This document shows, piece after piece, positions 51,956 through 60,137 of a stretch of 64,000 bases of DNA. Position numbers and translations under genes: made by a program. Every line of letters begins with the position of its first letter. Within the stretch, counting starts at the first letter, position 1. The stretch is taken from assembly GCA_013359255.1 (NCBI GenBank), contig JABWCF010000001.1:176982-240981 (forward strand). The letters run 5' to 3'. The notes beneath the pieces are model-generated. The model was not told the DNA's origin. It searched no databases and saw only the letters and a program-made list of their open reading frames with translations. This stretch comes from Flavobacteriales bacterium. GTDB taxonomy: Bacteria; Bacteroidota; Bacteroidia; Flavobacteriales_E; Vicingaceae.

Positions 51956-53182
51956 TTACTTGATTTTTATCAATTTTTTTATTGAATAAAAATTCTCATC
52001 AAAAATTTCTAAAAAATAAATTCCTTCAGTTAAAAGCGAAGTATTTATTTTTTCCGAATCGGCAGTGATGTATTGAAGAAGATGCACCGTTTTACCATTC
52101 AAATCTTTTATTCGTAACGTGCCGTTTTGTAAGGGGGCAGAAAAAGAAACCAATAGATTATCCGAAAAAGGATTGGGATAAAAAGAAACAATTTGAGAAA
52201 AATGTTTCTCTGAAATTTCGGTTGGAAAACTGCAAGTCGTTGGATTATGTATATTTGGAATAGTAAAATTCATACCGGCAATCATATAATTTACTTGTCC
52301 CTGCGTAAACATATTTCTGCAGGCATCCTCCGAGTAATCCATATAATTCATAAACATCACTCCGGGGCTGTTGGGCGAACATGCATCTACCAAAGGAAAA
52401 GAAGGGCAATTGGTAGAGTAATTCGCCTGATTGGGCGTATCATTTATAAAATCTGTTCCGGCACAAGTGCCATTATCATCTCCCCAAATATGTTTTAATC
52501 CAAAGTAGTGCCCCATTTCATGTACAATACTTCTGCCTTTGTTATAAGGATAACCATTGGTAAGTCCTATGTGGTTGTAGTGGCAAACTATACCGTCATC
52601 ACCCGGTAAAAAATTACCTTTAGGTGCTGTATAAGCAGTAGATCCGGTTAAGTTACAAATCCAAATATTAATATACTTTTCGGTGTTCCAAGAATCGCTT
52701 CCCCCCATATTGGTTCGTTTAATGGGGTCCGGAACAGCATAGTTTACAGGCGAAGCGAAAGAGGTAGTAGCAGTTTGCACTCTTAAAATACCGGTTGTAG
52801 ATTGCCCGTTTGGGGTTTGCTTTGCTAAACAAAACTCAACATCTAAAGCTCCCGAAACCGATTTAAACGCAGAAGGGGTGTTGTTGGTATCTGCATTTTT
52901 TCTTTGAAAATCGTTATTTAAAATATCCAATTGCCGATAAATTACCGAATCGTGTATGTTTTGTTGCGGGGCATTGTAAACGATATGAAAAACCAACGGA
53001 ATAACAGTGGTGGTTTTATTACTCTTTACCGAAGGAAATTCTTTTTGAATATATTCGTTTAATTGGACGTAGAAATTTTTCCCTTTTTCGGAAGTAATAA
53101 AATGCTCGGTGCCACAGATTTCTTGTGTGTACGAAAGTGTAATGGAACAAATAAAAAAGAAAAAGAGAATAATGTATTTCAT
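51956..53182 (-). CDS. Second M43-family zinc metalloprotease with T9SS type A sorting domain
   Basis: A 408-residue exported protease related to the one at 12618-13874. It has a signal peptide (MKYIILFFFFICSITLSYTQ), the catalytic domain with HEMGHYFGLKHIWGD (HExxHxxGxxH complete, Gly present), MNYMDYSEDACRNMFT with the Met-turn, and a T9SS type A domain at the C-terminus (SFYPNPFSDNLLVSF, TEGIYFLEIFDEN, KKLIKIK). FLPGDDGIVCHYN in the middle is typical of pappalysin-like enzymes. It is predicted to be secreted as an active peptidase that could degrade proteins outside. The paralog at 12618 has N in place of the third-position Gly of the zinc motif, whereas this one keeps the family consensus. 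Confidence 0.9.
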   Translation of the reverse strand: MKYIILFFFFICSITLSYTQEICGTEHFITSEKGKNFYVQLNEYIQKEFPSVKSNKTTTVIPLVFHIVYNAPQQNIHDSVIYRQLDILNNDFQRKNADTNNTPSAFKSVSGALDVEFCLAKQTPNGQSTTGILRVQTATTSFASPVNYAVPDPIKRTNMGGSDSWNTEKYINIWICNLTGSTAYTAPKGNFLPGDDGIVCHYNHIGLTNGYPYNKGRSIVHEMGHYFGLKHIWGDDNGTCAGTDFINDTPNQANYSTNCPSFPLVDACSPNSPGVMFMNYMDYSEDACRNMFTQGQVNYMIAGMNFTIPNIHNPTTCSFPTEISEKHFSQIVSFYPNPFSDNLLVSFSAPLQNGTLRIKDLNGKTVHLLQYITADSEKINTSLLTEGIYFLEIFDENFYSIKKLIKIK

Positions 53183-53231
53183 AATTTCTTGGTTTAAGTA
53201 GTGTAAGTAAAAGTACAGAAAAAGTGTTGGG

Positions 53232-53903
53232 TTAAGATTTTCCCTGCACTACAATTACAAACTCTCCTTTAATTTCTTTCGATGTAAAATGCACTAACAA
53301 TTCTTTTAACGTTCCTCTTGCGGTTTCTTCATGTAGTTTGGTTAATTCTCGCGAAATGCTTGCCTGTCTTTCTTCGCCAAAAACTTCAATCAATTGCTCA
53401 AGCGTTTTTAAAATTCGGTAAGGCGATTCGTAAAAAATAAGAGTACGTGTCTCTTCTTTCAAGGCTAGCAAACGACTGTTTCTTCCTTTTTTGTGTGGCA
53501 AAAAACCTTCAAAACAAAATCGTTCGCATGGTAAACCGGAGTTAATTAATGCCGGTACAAAAGCGGTAGCCCCGGGTAAACATTCTACTTCTATGTTTTC
53601 TTTAATACATTCTCTTACCAGCAAAAAGGCAGGGTCAGATATGCCGGGTGTACCTGCATCACTAATCAAAGCCAATGTTTCGCCCGCTTTAAGTTTTTGT
53701 ATAATGTGGTTTAGGTTTTTGTGTTCATTATGCTGGTGAAAACTAATCATTGGTTTTTGGATAGAGTAATGCTGAAGCAATTTGCTGCTTTGCCGGGTAT
53801 CTTCGGCTAAAATCACATCGGACATTTTTAAAACCTCTAGGGCACGTAAGGTAATATCTTGTAAATTCCCAATGGGTGTGGGTACAATATAAAGTTTTGG
53901 CAT
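53232..53903 (-). CDS. rsmI: 16S rRNA 2'-O-ribose methyltransferase (C1402)
   Basis: A 223-residue SAM-dependent methyltransferase of the tetrapyrrole methylase fold. LYIVPTPIGNLQDITLRALEVL is the family's SAM-binding start. VILAEDTRQSSKLLQHY and ALISDAGTPGISDPA follow, the latter a hallmark of RsmI. LPGATAFVPALINSGLP and FEGFLPHKKG are conserved as well. It methylates C1402 of 16S rRNA on the ribose, acting with RsmH to tune start-codon recognition. It lies 49 bp downstream of the upstream protease's region on the same strand, though the genes are not obviously linked. Length is slightly short versus E. coli (286), typical of Bacteroidota. Confidence 0.93.
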   Translation of the reverse strand: MPKLYIVPTPIGNLQDITLRALEVLKMSDVILAEDTRQSSKLLQHYSIQKPMISFHQHNEHKNLNHIIQKLKAGETLALISDAGTPGISDPAFLLVRECIKENIEVECLPGATAFVPALINSGLPCERFCFEGFLPHKKGRNSRLLALKEETRTLIFYESPYRILKTLEQLIEVFGEERQASISRELTKLHEETARGTLKELLVHFTSKEIKGEFVIVVQGKS

Positions 53904-54021
53904 ACCTCAAAAGTAGGCTTATAAATTAAATCTGTTTATTGTTTTTTAACTCTTTTCATTTTTTTGTGTTTCTTCTTGTTTTGTCTTACCTCTGTAACAT
54001 GAATCGTATAATATGCTCATT

Positions 54022-54589
54022 ATGAAATATTTACCCCCCCCCATTTTTTACTGTCATTTGGTTTTTAAACAAATCGAAAGCAAGTATCACATTTCTTTTT
54101 TTTCTTTATTCAGTTTGTTTTTATTCTCAAAATACAGTATCGTTTAATTATACCGGTGATGCCCAATATTGGACAGTGCCAGATTGTGTATTCAGTTTAA
54201 GTGTTGACGCAGTGGGAGCAAAAGGTGGCTGTTTAAACGGTGGAAAAGGAGCAAAAGTAACTGGAACAATTTTAGTAACACCGGGGCAAATTTTACAAAT
54301 CAATGTTGGAGGAATGGGAGGATATATAACTGCCGGGTGGAATGGAGGAGGAATAGGGAAACCTGGACAAACAGCATCTTGTGGAGGTGGTGGAGCATCA
54401 GATATAAGAATTGGGGCATTCAACTTACAAGATAGAATAATTGTAGCAAGTGGTGGAGGCGGTATGGGTGGTGGCAACAATCTTAATAAAGGTGGCAATG
54501 GGGGGGGGCAAACCGGTAATAACGGACTTTCATCATGGGGGAATGGTGGGTATGGAGGAACGCAAAATTCGGGAGGTAATGGCAAATAA
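54022..54589 (+). pseudogene. Frameshifted, truncated glycine-rich secreted protein gene with a C9 tract
   Basis: The ATG at 54022 opens MKYLPPP..., but the following run of nine C (54034-54042) puts the rest out of frame. If one C is removed, the frame continues as a signal peptide (SITFLFFLYSVCFYSQ), then SFNYTGDAQYWTVPDC and the glycine-rich region with GGGGASDIRIGA and RIIVASGGGGMGGG. The homologous region at 63035-64000 keeps going for about 100 further residues, whereas here a TAA ends the gene after GGNGK. A G9 tract lies at 54500-54508. The track ORF starting at 54176 is only the downstream part read from an internal GTG. It may be a switched-off phase-variable gene, a decayed gene or a homopolymer sequencing error. 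Confidence 0.6.
54034..54042 (+). repeat. Homopolymer C9 tract within the 5' coding end of the glycine-rich gene
   Basis: Nine consecutive C, codons 5-7 of the frame that starts at 54022. In a genome this AT-rich, such a run is unusual. Changing its length by one base would restore the downstream signal peptide frame. Confidence 0.8.
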
Positions 54590-54614
54590 CCTTTAAAAAA
54601 TAAATTACACATAT

Positions 54615-55166
54615 ATGAAAAGCAAAACATTATTTTTTTTCATTACAGGAGTAATTCTTTATACTATTGTTTCTTGCAGAAAAGGAGAAAAAGACCCTTT
54701 TTTATCGCTTACCCCTCGTAATGCCCGATTATTAAAAGGCGAATGGATATTAATAAAAGGCGAAAAAAAATATACTCGCGATTTAAACCCAATACAAAAT
54801 TATACAGCTTCTTTTTCTAATGATTTGCTTACTGTTACACACTCCAATAATCCCGGTGCAGATACAAGTATGCTTTACAGCATGAAGATAGATTTTAATA
54901 AAAAAGGAAATTTTACCTATACGGTTGAAATGGCTCAGAATATTCATTTTATGGAAGAATATTGGAATTGGCAAAAAACAGAAAAGGGGAAAACATTTTT
55001 GTATGCTCCCATTAACCCCCGTTTTGTCTTAGGCGGAAGTTTATGGAGGGTGGTAGGCTTATCCTCTAAAAAAATATATTTGGAATATGTAAAAACCGAT
55101 GTAGCTACATCTCTTATGAACGATTTATACCATGAGGAAGTTTTTCTTGAATTCGAGAAAAAATAA
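54615..55166 (+). CDS. Lipocalin-like lipoprotein of unknown function
   Basis: A 183-residue predicted lipoprotein. The lipobox IVSC at about residue 21, after MKSKTLFFFITGVILYT, is followed by RKGEKDPFLSL, typical of an exposed mature start. The rest resembles the lipocalin-like families with RLLKGEWILIKGE and, at the end, LEYVKTDVATSLMN. A central EEYWNWQKTEKGK segment is present. Such proteins are frequent in Bacteroidota and their roles are largely unknown. The gene follows the disrupted glycine-rich gene by 25 bp but there is no obvious operon with it. Confidence 0.7.
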   Translation: MKSKTLFFFITGVILYTIVSCRKGEKDPFLSLTPRNARLLKGEWILIKGEKKYTRDLNPIQNYTASFSNDLLTVTHSNNPGADTSMLYSMKIDFNKKGNFTYTVEMAQNIHFMEEYWNWQKTEKGKTFLYAPINPRFVLGGSLWRVVGLSSKKIYLEYVKTDVATSLMNDLYHEEVFLEFEKK

Positions 55167-55371
55167 TAAGTGAATTGTTTATGACTGTCTTAAACTATCA
55201 ACTCTCATAAAAAGCAAGTAAAACTTTTCTTTGTTTTCTATTTTTAAATGGTCGAACTTCGGGGTAGCTTACACTCATTGCCGTTTCCATTTTTGGCCTA
55301 AAAATCAAGTTTTTAGCTATAGGTGCAACCTTTTTAACGAAATTTGCATCTACCTAAACAGAAACGTAAAA

Positions 55372-55911
55372 ATGACCGATGAGCAACTTGTTGAAGGATG
55401 CGTAAAAAAACAGGCTCTTGCCCAAAAGACATTATACGATAAATATAGTCGTAAAATGTTGGGTGTATGTTTACGCTACGCTTCCAGCACCGATGAGGCA
55501 CAAGATATTTTACAAGACGGGTTTATAAAAGTATTTGATAAAATAGAGGCATTTAACGCAAAAGGTTCTTTGGAAGGTTGGATTAGAAGAGTAATGGTAA
55601 ACACCGCATTGGATAATTTCAGAAAGAATAAAAAACACATGAATCAAACCGATGTAGACGATGTAAAATACCTACTGAAAGCAGATAACTTTGTGGTTGA
55701 ATCGTTGGAAGCCAAAGCCCTGCTTAAGATAATACAAACATTGCCCACCGGTTTCAGAACCGTGTTTAACCTCTATGCCATAGAAGGGTATTCACATAAA
55801 GAAATTGGGGTAATGCTCGATGTTTCCGAAGGTACTTCAAAATCGCAATATTCCAGAGCTAGAGCATACATACAAAAAATATTAGAAAAAGAAAATATAA
55901 CCACACGATAG
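55372..55911 (+). CDS. ECF RNA polymerase sigma factor
   Basis: The track starts at 55231, but its first 47 residues do not look like a protein start; MTDEQLVEGCVKKQ at 55372 begins region 2 directly, giving 179 residues. Region 2 includes TLYDKYSRKMLGVCLRYASS and DILQDGFIKVFDKIEAFNAKGSLEGWIRRVMVNTALDNFRK; region 4 has LPTGFRTVFNLYAIEGYSHKEIGVMLDVSEGTSKSQYSRAR, the helix-turn-helix for -35 binding. The stop overlaps the start of the next gene by 1 bp (TAG with GTG), suggesting coupled synthesis with a membrane partner that could act as its anti-sigma factor. Regulon unknown. Confidence 0.9.
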   Translation: MTDEQLVEGCVKKQALAQKTLYDKYSRKMLGVCLRYASSTDEAQDILQDGFIKVFDKIEAFNAKGSLEGWIRRVMVNTALDNFRKNKKHMNQTDVDDVKYLLKADNFVVESLEAKALLKIIQTLPTGFRTVFNLYAIEGYSHKEIGVMLDVSEGTSKSQYSRARAYIQKILEKENITTR

Positions 55912-57005
55912 TGAAAAATATAAACGACATAGAAGAACTTTTCAGTAAAAGTTTCGAAAACTTCGAGCAGGAGGTAAATCCTTCTGTTTGGACGAATGTG
56001 CAGCAAGCCATACAAACCCCTGCGGCACCCTCATCTGCTGCAAGTGCTGCCGGTAAAGGCATTGCCTTAAAATATGCAGCCATCGCCATCCTTTCTGTTG
56101 CTACCGTTACCGGTGCTTATTTTATTGCCAAGGAATTTAATGCAAACCAAAATGAAACGCAATCAGCACTTTCGGTGCAAGAAGAAGGTAAAACGGCCAC
56201 GAACAATAAAACCCATATTGGAACAGAACCCCAATCGGATTTAAATAATAATTCTTCAGAAATTATACACCATACCATACAAACTAACAGAACAGAAACG
56301 AAAACCGAAAAGGAAATAAACAACGAAATAAAAATGAGTGCCAATTCAGAAAAAGAGAATACTTTAACAAGCACTAAACCCGAATTTGTTTCTGAAAATA
56401 ACACCGTTACTGCCGAGAAGAATAAACAAAATGCAGAGCAAAAAGAACAAGTAAAAGAAAATACAAAAGAAACTGTAGTCGTTTCAACATTCGAAATAGA
56501 TGCAGAAGTAAACGTGCTGGAAGATTACGACAATAAAACCATTGCTTTCAGTATTGAAAACGAAGTAGAAAAAGTAGAATGGAATTTTGGCGATGGAAAT
56601 TCTTCCTCTCTTTTGAGTGGATTGCACCGCTATTCTAATTTCGGAGAGTATGTGGTAATAGCCACTGCCTGGAGTAAAAACGGACAGAAAAAATCTATTA
56701 AAAAAACAGTAAACCTGCAATTAACATCGAGCATTGATTTTGTGCCGAATGTAATTACTCCCAACAATGATGGCTCTAATGATGTGTTTAATGTAAAACT
56801 TAGCAATATGCAAGTGTTCCACTTAATTATTGTTGATAGATTCGGGGTTACAGTATTTGAAACAACCAACACTGAAATTACTTGGAATGGAAATGATTTA
56901 AACGGTAGTCCTTGTAAAAACGGAACTTACAGTTACGTTATTAAAGCAGTGGGCACCGATAATAAAACCCATAATACAAACGGCACCATTCAGCTTTTAA
57001 GATAA
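55911..57005 (+). CDS. Transmembrane PKD protein with T9SS type B C-terminal domain, candidate anti-sigma partner
   Basis: A 364-residue protein with start codon GTG at 55911, overlapping the sigma stop by 1 bp. The N-terminal 42 residues are cytosolic (DIEELFSKSFENFEQEVNPSVW, a motif that recurs in proteins next to sigma factors). A transmembrane helix follows (KYAAIAILSVATVTGAYFIA, about residues 46-66). A disordered, Asn/Glu/Thr-rich linker precedes a PKD domain (VEWNFGDGNSS, about 215-290). The C-terminus is a CHU_C/type B domain (FVPNVITPNNDGSNDVF...WNGNDLNGSP). The type B domain without a conventional signal peptide, behind an internal membrane helix, is unusual. I infer a membrane sensor that controls the sigma factor; it is not a classical anti-sigma zinc-finger. 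Confidence 0.75.
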   Translation: MKNINDIEELFSKSFENFEQEVNPSVWTNVQQAIQTPAAPSSAASAAGKGIALKYAAIAILSVATVTGAYFIAKEFNANQNETQSALSVQEEGKTATNNKTHIGTEPQSDLNNNSSEIIHHTIQTNRTETKTEKEINNEIKMSANSEKENTLTSTKPEFVSENNTVTAEKNKQNAEQKEQVKENTKETVVVSTFEIDAEVNVLEDYDNKTIAFSIENEVEKVEWNFGDGNSSSLLSGLHRYSNFGEYVVIATAWSKNGQKKSIKKTVNLQLTSSIDFVPNVITPNNDGSNDVFNVKLSNMQVFHLIIVDRFGVTVFETTNTEITWNGNDLNGSPCKNGTYSYVIKAVGTDNKTHNTNGTIQLLR

Positions 57006-57038
57006 ACCTCCTTTTTAGTACAATGGTGACGAAAATGA

Positions 57039-57067
57039 AAAGGCTGCGACAGGATTGCAGCCTTTTT
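57039..57067. terminator. Bidirectional terminator between the PKD gene and the M28 peptidase
   Basis: AAAGGCTGC (57039-57047) pairs perfectly with GCAGCCTTT (57057-57065), 9-nt loop, T7 on the plus strand and A-rich sequence on the other side. It separates convergent genes (stop 57005 and stop 57073). Confidence 0.85.
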
Positions 57068-57072
57068 TTATT

Positions 57073-58335
57073 TTAAAAACTCAAACAAAAATCCCGAATA
57101 AGCCTAAAGTAATCTTCGAATTTTGTAAGAGGCAATGTTTCCGGCCTATCATAAATATCGTGATAGGCACTAAGGCCTCCCATTGTGTAAATGTAAAAGC
57201 AAGGCACTCCGTTTTTAGCAAAAAAATAATGGTCGCTGTTTGCTGCAGGGCCCCTCTTTTTTACTTGTTTTAAATACTTGTTTAGGGAATTAATTTCTTG
57301 CATTTTTAAAAATTCTTTTTCGTGCAAAGTAGCATTTACTACCGTTACACCCTCATCGCCCGTTCCGGTAATATCAAAATTTATTAGAAATTTAATTTTA
57401 TTCAACGGAATGAGTGGCTGTTGAACAAATGCGGCAGAGCCTAATAATCCGGCTTCTTCACCACCAAAGGCAATAAAAACAGTGCTGTATCGGTGGGGTG
57501 TTTTAGAAAAATATTCGGCTAAGTTTAATAGCATGGCCACTCCACTAGCATTATCGTTGGCTCCCGGAAAATAAACAGAATGCCCCATTTTGCCCAAATG
57601 GTCGTAGTGGGCAGTAAACACCAAAAACGAATCGGGAACTTCGGCTCCCTTTAAATAGCCAACTATATTCCGGCTTTCAAATTTTTCAAGAAATGTGTTT
57701 TCAATGTCTAGGGTTATTTTTTTTGTGTGTAGAGGCAGAACTTCAGCTTTCATATCAATCGATGCAAAAGTCTTGCAGGAGGTAGATTTTCCCCAAGTAA
57801 GTTTATTTTGTTTCAGCAAAATTATTCCGGAAGCACCCATTGGGTTTTCCAGCAAAAAGTCAAAATCCTTTTTGTTTTCTTCCGCTTTAAACAAATCCAA
57901 CACAATTAACTTATTGGTAAAAAAGTTTTTTTTTGCCAACTTGTAAAGAGTTTTTTTATTAGGAACATTATTTTTGTTGTACCAAACCAAATCAAAAGTT
58001 CCTTTTATCGAGGCCGATGAAGGATTTATCAAAAAATCAACTCCAGGTTCCAGGAGTTTATCATCGGCATACATACTTATTTTGCCGTTAAAGATATTCA
58101 AAGGGTAAATAAAAGGCTGAAGGTAGTTATCTCCAAGCGGATTTAGTTCTAACTTTTTAAATTCACTAGCAATATAGTGGGCCGCTTTTTTCTCTCCCTC
58201 ATCAGGCCCACCCCTACCTGCCATGTATGGAGAGCAAAGCGTATCGATAACAAAACGGGCGTAAGAAATATTTTGAGCCTTTGCACTATATATTAAGGAG
58301 AGGCCACAAAAAGAAAAAAGTAATTTGGAAAACAT
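57073..58335 (-). CDS. Secreted M28-family metallopeptidase
   Basis: A 420-residue exported peptidase. It has a signal peptide (MFSKLLFSFCGLSLIYSAKA, cut near Q) and, after an N-terminal PA-like inserted domain (about 80-200), the M28 catalytic domain. The zinc ligands are visible: AHYDHLGK (His, Asp), GANDNASGV (bridging Asp), FGGEEAGLLGS (Glu-Glu), NFDITGTGD (Asp) and SDHYFFAKNGVP (His). It should cleave N-terminal amino acids or short peptides in the periplasm or outside, for nutrient use. No T9SS sorting domain is present, so it is probably periplasmic. It ends 1 bp from the next gene's stop. Confidence 0.88.
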   Translation of the reverse strand: MFSKLLFSFCGLSLIYSAKAQNISYARFVIDTLCSPYMAGRGGPDEGEKKAAHYIASEFKKLELNPLGDNYLQPFIYPLNIFNGKISMYADDKLLEPGVDFLINPSSASIKGTFDLVWYNKNNVPNKKTLYKLAKKNFFTNKLIVLDLFKAEENKKDFDFLLENPMGASGIILLKQNKLTWGKSTSCKTFASIDMKAEVLPLHTKKITLDIENTFLEKFESRNIVGYLKGAEVPDSFLVFTAHYDHLGKMGHSVYFPGANDNASGVAMLLNLAEYFSKTPHRYSTVFIAFGGEEAGLLGSAAFVQQPLIPLNKIKFLINFDITGTGDEGVTVVNATLHEKEFLKMQEINSLNKYLKQVKKRGPAANSDHYFFAKNGVPCFYIYTMGGLSAYHDIYDRPETLPLTKFEDYFRLIRDFCLSF

Positions 58336-58947
58336 TTATAAAAAACGCCTTTCAACTATTTTATAAAAACTAATTACTTGGGCATTATCTTCATCCCATT
58401 GGTGAGAATTTGCCCATTTTGTTTTAATAAGACCCTGAGCATTTTCAAACGAAGATTGGTTTTCTATTTCATCAATGGCATTCATCAAATCTTCCATTTT
58501 TCCTTTAAAAAGTTCGTTGGCAAAGAGGTAACGTTCATTTATTCCTAGGTGTTTTTTTATGTTAGAAATAGGCGTTCCTTCTAAGAGGCTACTTTTTCTT
58601 TTTTCAGGAATATTTGTTTCGGGTTTTAAGGTTTGAGTGGAGGAAAGGGAGTTGTTTTCGGCTTTTACAGTAGGAGCAGAGGTTTCTACAGGAGTTTCAA
58701 TAATTGGGGTAACGGGTTCATTCGAAGAAAAAGATTGAGCCGGAACTTGTTCTTTTAAACTTTCTTCGGCAATAAGAATGTGTTTGTATAAAACGGCTTT
58801 TTCGTAGAGCCTGTTCACTCTTGCCATCATTACGTTTATTTCTAAGGAAGGAACATGTTCCATGTTAGAAACACTATCTGATTGTTCTTTTAGTTTGTCT
58901 ACTAAATTTGTTAACTCTTTTCTTATCTTAGCCACATCGTAATTCAT
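58336..58947 (-). CDS. Conserved Bacteroidota hypothetical protein
   Basis: A 203-residue cytosolic protein without signal peptide. The N-terminus is helical (ELTNLVDKLKEQSDSVSNM, coiled-coil-like). The middle is a Ser/Thr/Pro-rich linker. The C-terminal half has KKHLGINERYLFANELFKGKM and NAIDEIENQSSFENAQGLI, which I recognise as conserved across the phylum. Function unknown. It lies directly upstream of the M28 peptidase on the same strand with no gap and shares a short divergent promoter region with tdk (45 bp). Perhaps it is linked to the cell division or replication neighbourhood only by position; no activity can be inferred. Confidence 0.7.
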   Translation of the reverse strand: MNYDVAKIRKELTNLVDKLKEQSDSVSNMEHVPSLEINVMMARVNRLYEKAVLYKHILIAEESLKEQVPAQSFSSNEPVTPIIETPVETSAPTVKAENNSLSSTQTLKPETNIPEKRKSSLLEGTPISNIKKHLGINERYLFANELFKGKMEDLMNAIDEIENQSSFENAQGLIKTKWANSHQWDEDNAQVISFYKIVERRFL

Positions 58948-58991
58948 AGGGGGAATTTTTAAATAAAAGTTAAACGGTAAAGTTCAGCAAA

Positions 58992-59564
58992 ATGTTTCTT
59001 GAAAACACAATTAATAATACCAAAAGAACCGGTTGGATAGAAGTGGTTTGCGGCTCAATGTTTTCGGGTAAAACGGAGGAATTAATACGCAGATTAAAGC
59101 GAGCACAAATTGCTAAACAAAAAGTAGAAATTTTTAAACCCGAAACCGATACCCGATATCATCAGGAAAAGGTGGTGTCGCACGATTCTAATGAGATTCA
59201 TTCAACGCCTGTGCCTTCGTCTTCAACTATTTTGTTATTATTAAACGAGGTGCAAGTGGTAGGAATTGATGAAGCTCAATTTTTCGATTTAGAACTGGTA
59301 AATGTTTGTAATCAAATGGCCAACATGGGCATTCGGGTTATTGTAGCGGGGCTGGATATGGATTACACCGGAAAGCCCTTTGGGCCTATGCCTGGACTTA
59401 TGGCTATAGCCGAGTACGTAACTAAGGTACATGCTGTTTGTGTAAAATGCGGTAATTTGGCTAACCACTCGCATCGGATTATAGAAAACAGCAATTTAGT
59501 GCATTTAGGAGAAACAGAAAGTTACGAGTCGCTTTGTAGAAATTGTTTCTATGAAATGAGGTAA
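58992..59564 (+). CDS. tdk: Thymidine kinase
   Basis: A 190-residue type II thymidine kinase. The P-loop is [16 protein letters not shown] at about residues 20-35. [10 protein letters not shown] (about 87-96) carries the catalytic glutamate region. [23 protein letters not shown] is the family's lasso and substrate loop. Structural zinc ligands are CVKCGNL and CRNCFYEMR. It phosphorylates thymidine to dTMP with ATP. The ATG at 58992 gives a leader of about 15 residues before the P-loop. Convergent with the next gene. Confidence 0.95.
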   Translation: MFLENTINNTKRTGWIEVVCGSMFSGKTEELIRRLKRAQIAKQKVEIFKPETDTRYHQEKVVSHDSNEIHSTPVPSSSTILLLLNEVQVVGIDEAQFFDLELVNVCNQMANMGIRVIVAGLDMDYTGKPFGPMPGLMAIAEYVTKVHAVCVKCGNLANHSHRIIENSNLVHLGETESYESLCRNCFYEMR

Positions 59565-59568
59565 AAAG

Positions 59569-59988
59569 CTATTCGTTTCTATTGGGTTCGTATTTCTTCT
59601 CAAAATCTTCGAGCGAAATTTTATTGGAATGATGATCATTACAATTTTTACACTCAAGCACTTCTATTAATTTATTTTCTACACTTTTTAAATCGGGATG
59701 GTACTTTCCGCAGTGTTTTTTTATTTCGTTTATTTGTTGTATATTCTTACATCCATCATGGTATCGGTATGCCACAATATCAGAAGGAGCAATAGATTTT
59801 AGCGGCTCTATATTTTTAAGCACATCGCACATTTGATTGTTTATTTCAATTAATTTTTCGCAGTAATTATCCATTTCCGACCGAGTAAGAACTTCGTCTT
59901 TTTTACACGAGTTCTCTATCATTAGAGTAAGAAGTTTATCTAAATCATTTTTATTAAGCCAAATAATAAAGGGAGTTAATTTTTCCAT
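59569..59988 (-). CDS. Hypothetical protein with CxxC near the C-terminus
   Basis: A 139-residue protein I do not recognise. It contains a helical N-terminal half (MIENSCKKDEVLTRSEMDNYCEKL) and a cysteine/histidine-rich end (HCGKYHPDLKS, ECKNCNDHH) that could bind a metal. There is no signal peptide. Many Cys and His residues are unusual for such a short protein, but no known zinc-finger family fits clearly. It converges with tdk, four bases between stops, and has a separate promoter region shared with nothing on the other side except the XRE gene (149 bp). Function not proposed. Confidence 0.5.
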   Translation of the reverse strand: MEKLTPFIIWLNKNDLDKLLTLMIENSCKKDEVLTRSEMDNYCEKLIEINNQMCDVLKNIEPLKSIAPSDIVAYRYHDGCKNIQQINEIKKHCGKYHPDLKSVENKLIEVLECKNCNDHHSNKISLEDFEKKYEPNRNE

Positions 59989-60083
59989 ACAATATTATAT
60001 AGAGGTAAAAGTTAAGAGTAGCTATTTACACAATATTAAAAAATATTACGATAAGTGCAAAATAATTACAAGTATTAATGAAA

Positions 60084-60099
60084 TAGGTTTTTATACCTA
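60084..60099. promoter_or_regulatory. Inverted repeat, possible operator ahead of the XRE gene
   Basis: TAGGT-TTTTAT-ACCTA, arms of five bases, lies about 40 bp before the XRE start codon. XRE regulators often bind such repeats in their own promoters. Evidence is position and symmetry only. Confidence 0.35.
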
Positions 60100-60137
60100 C
60101 TAATTTGTACTTTCGTAGTCTTGATAGGCTGTTTACT

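Noticed and set aside
54148-54630. 160-residue proline-rich ORF on the minus strand
   Set aside because: Reverse complement of glycine codons of the truncated glycine-rich gene; a shadow.
55231-55371. 47-residue N-terminal extension of the sigma factor
   Set aside because: Sequence before MTDEQL is not related to sigma region 1 or 2 and lies where the promoter is expected.
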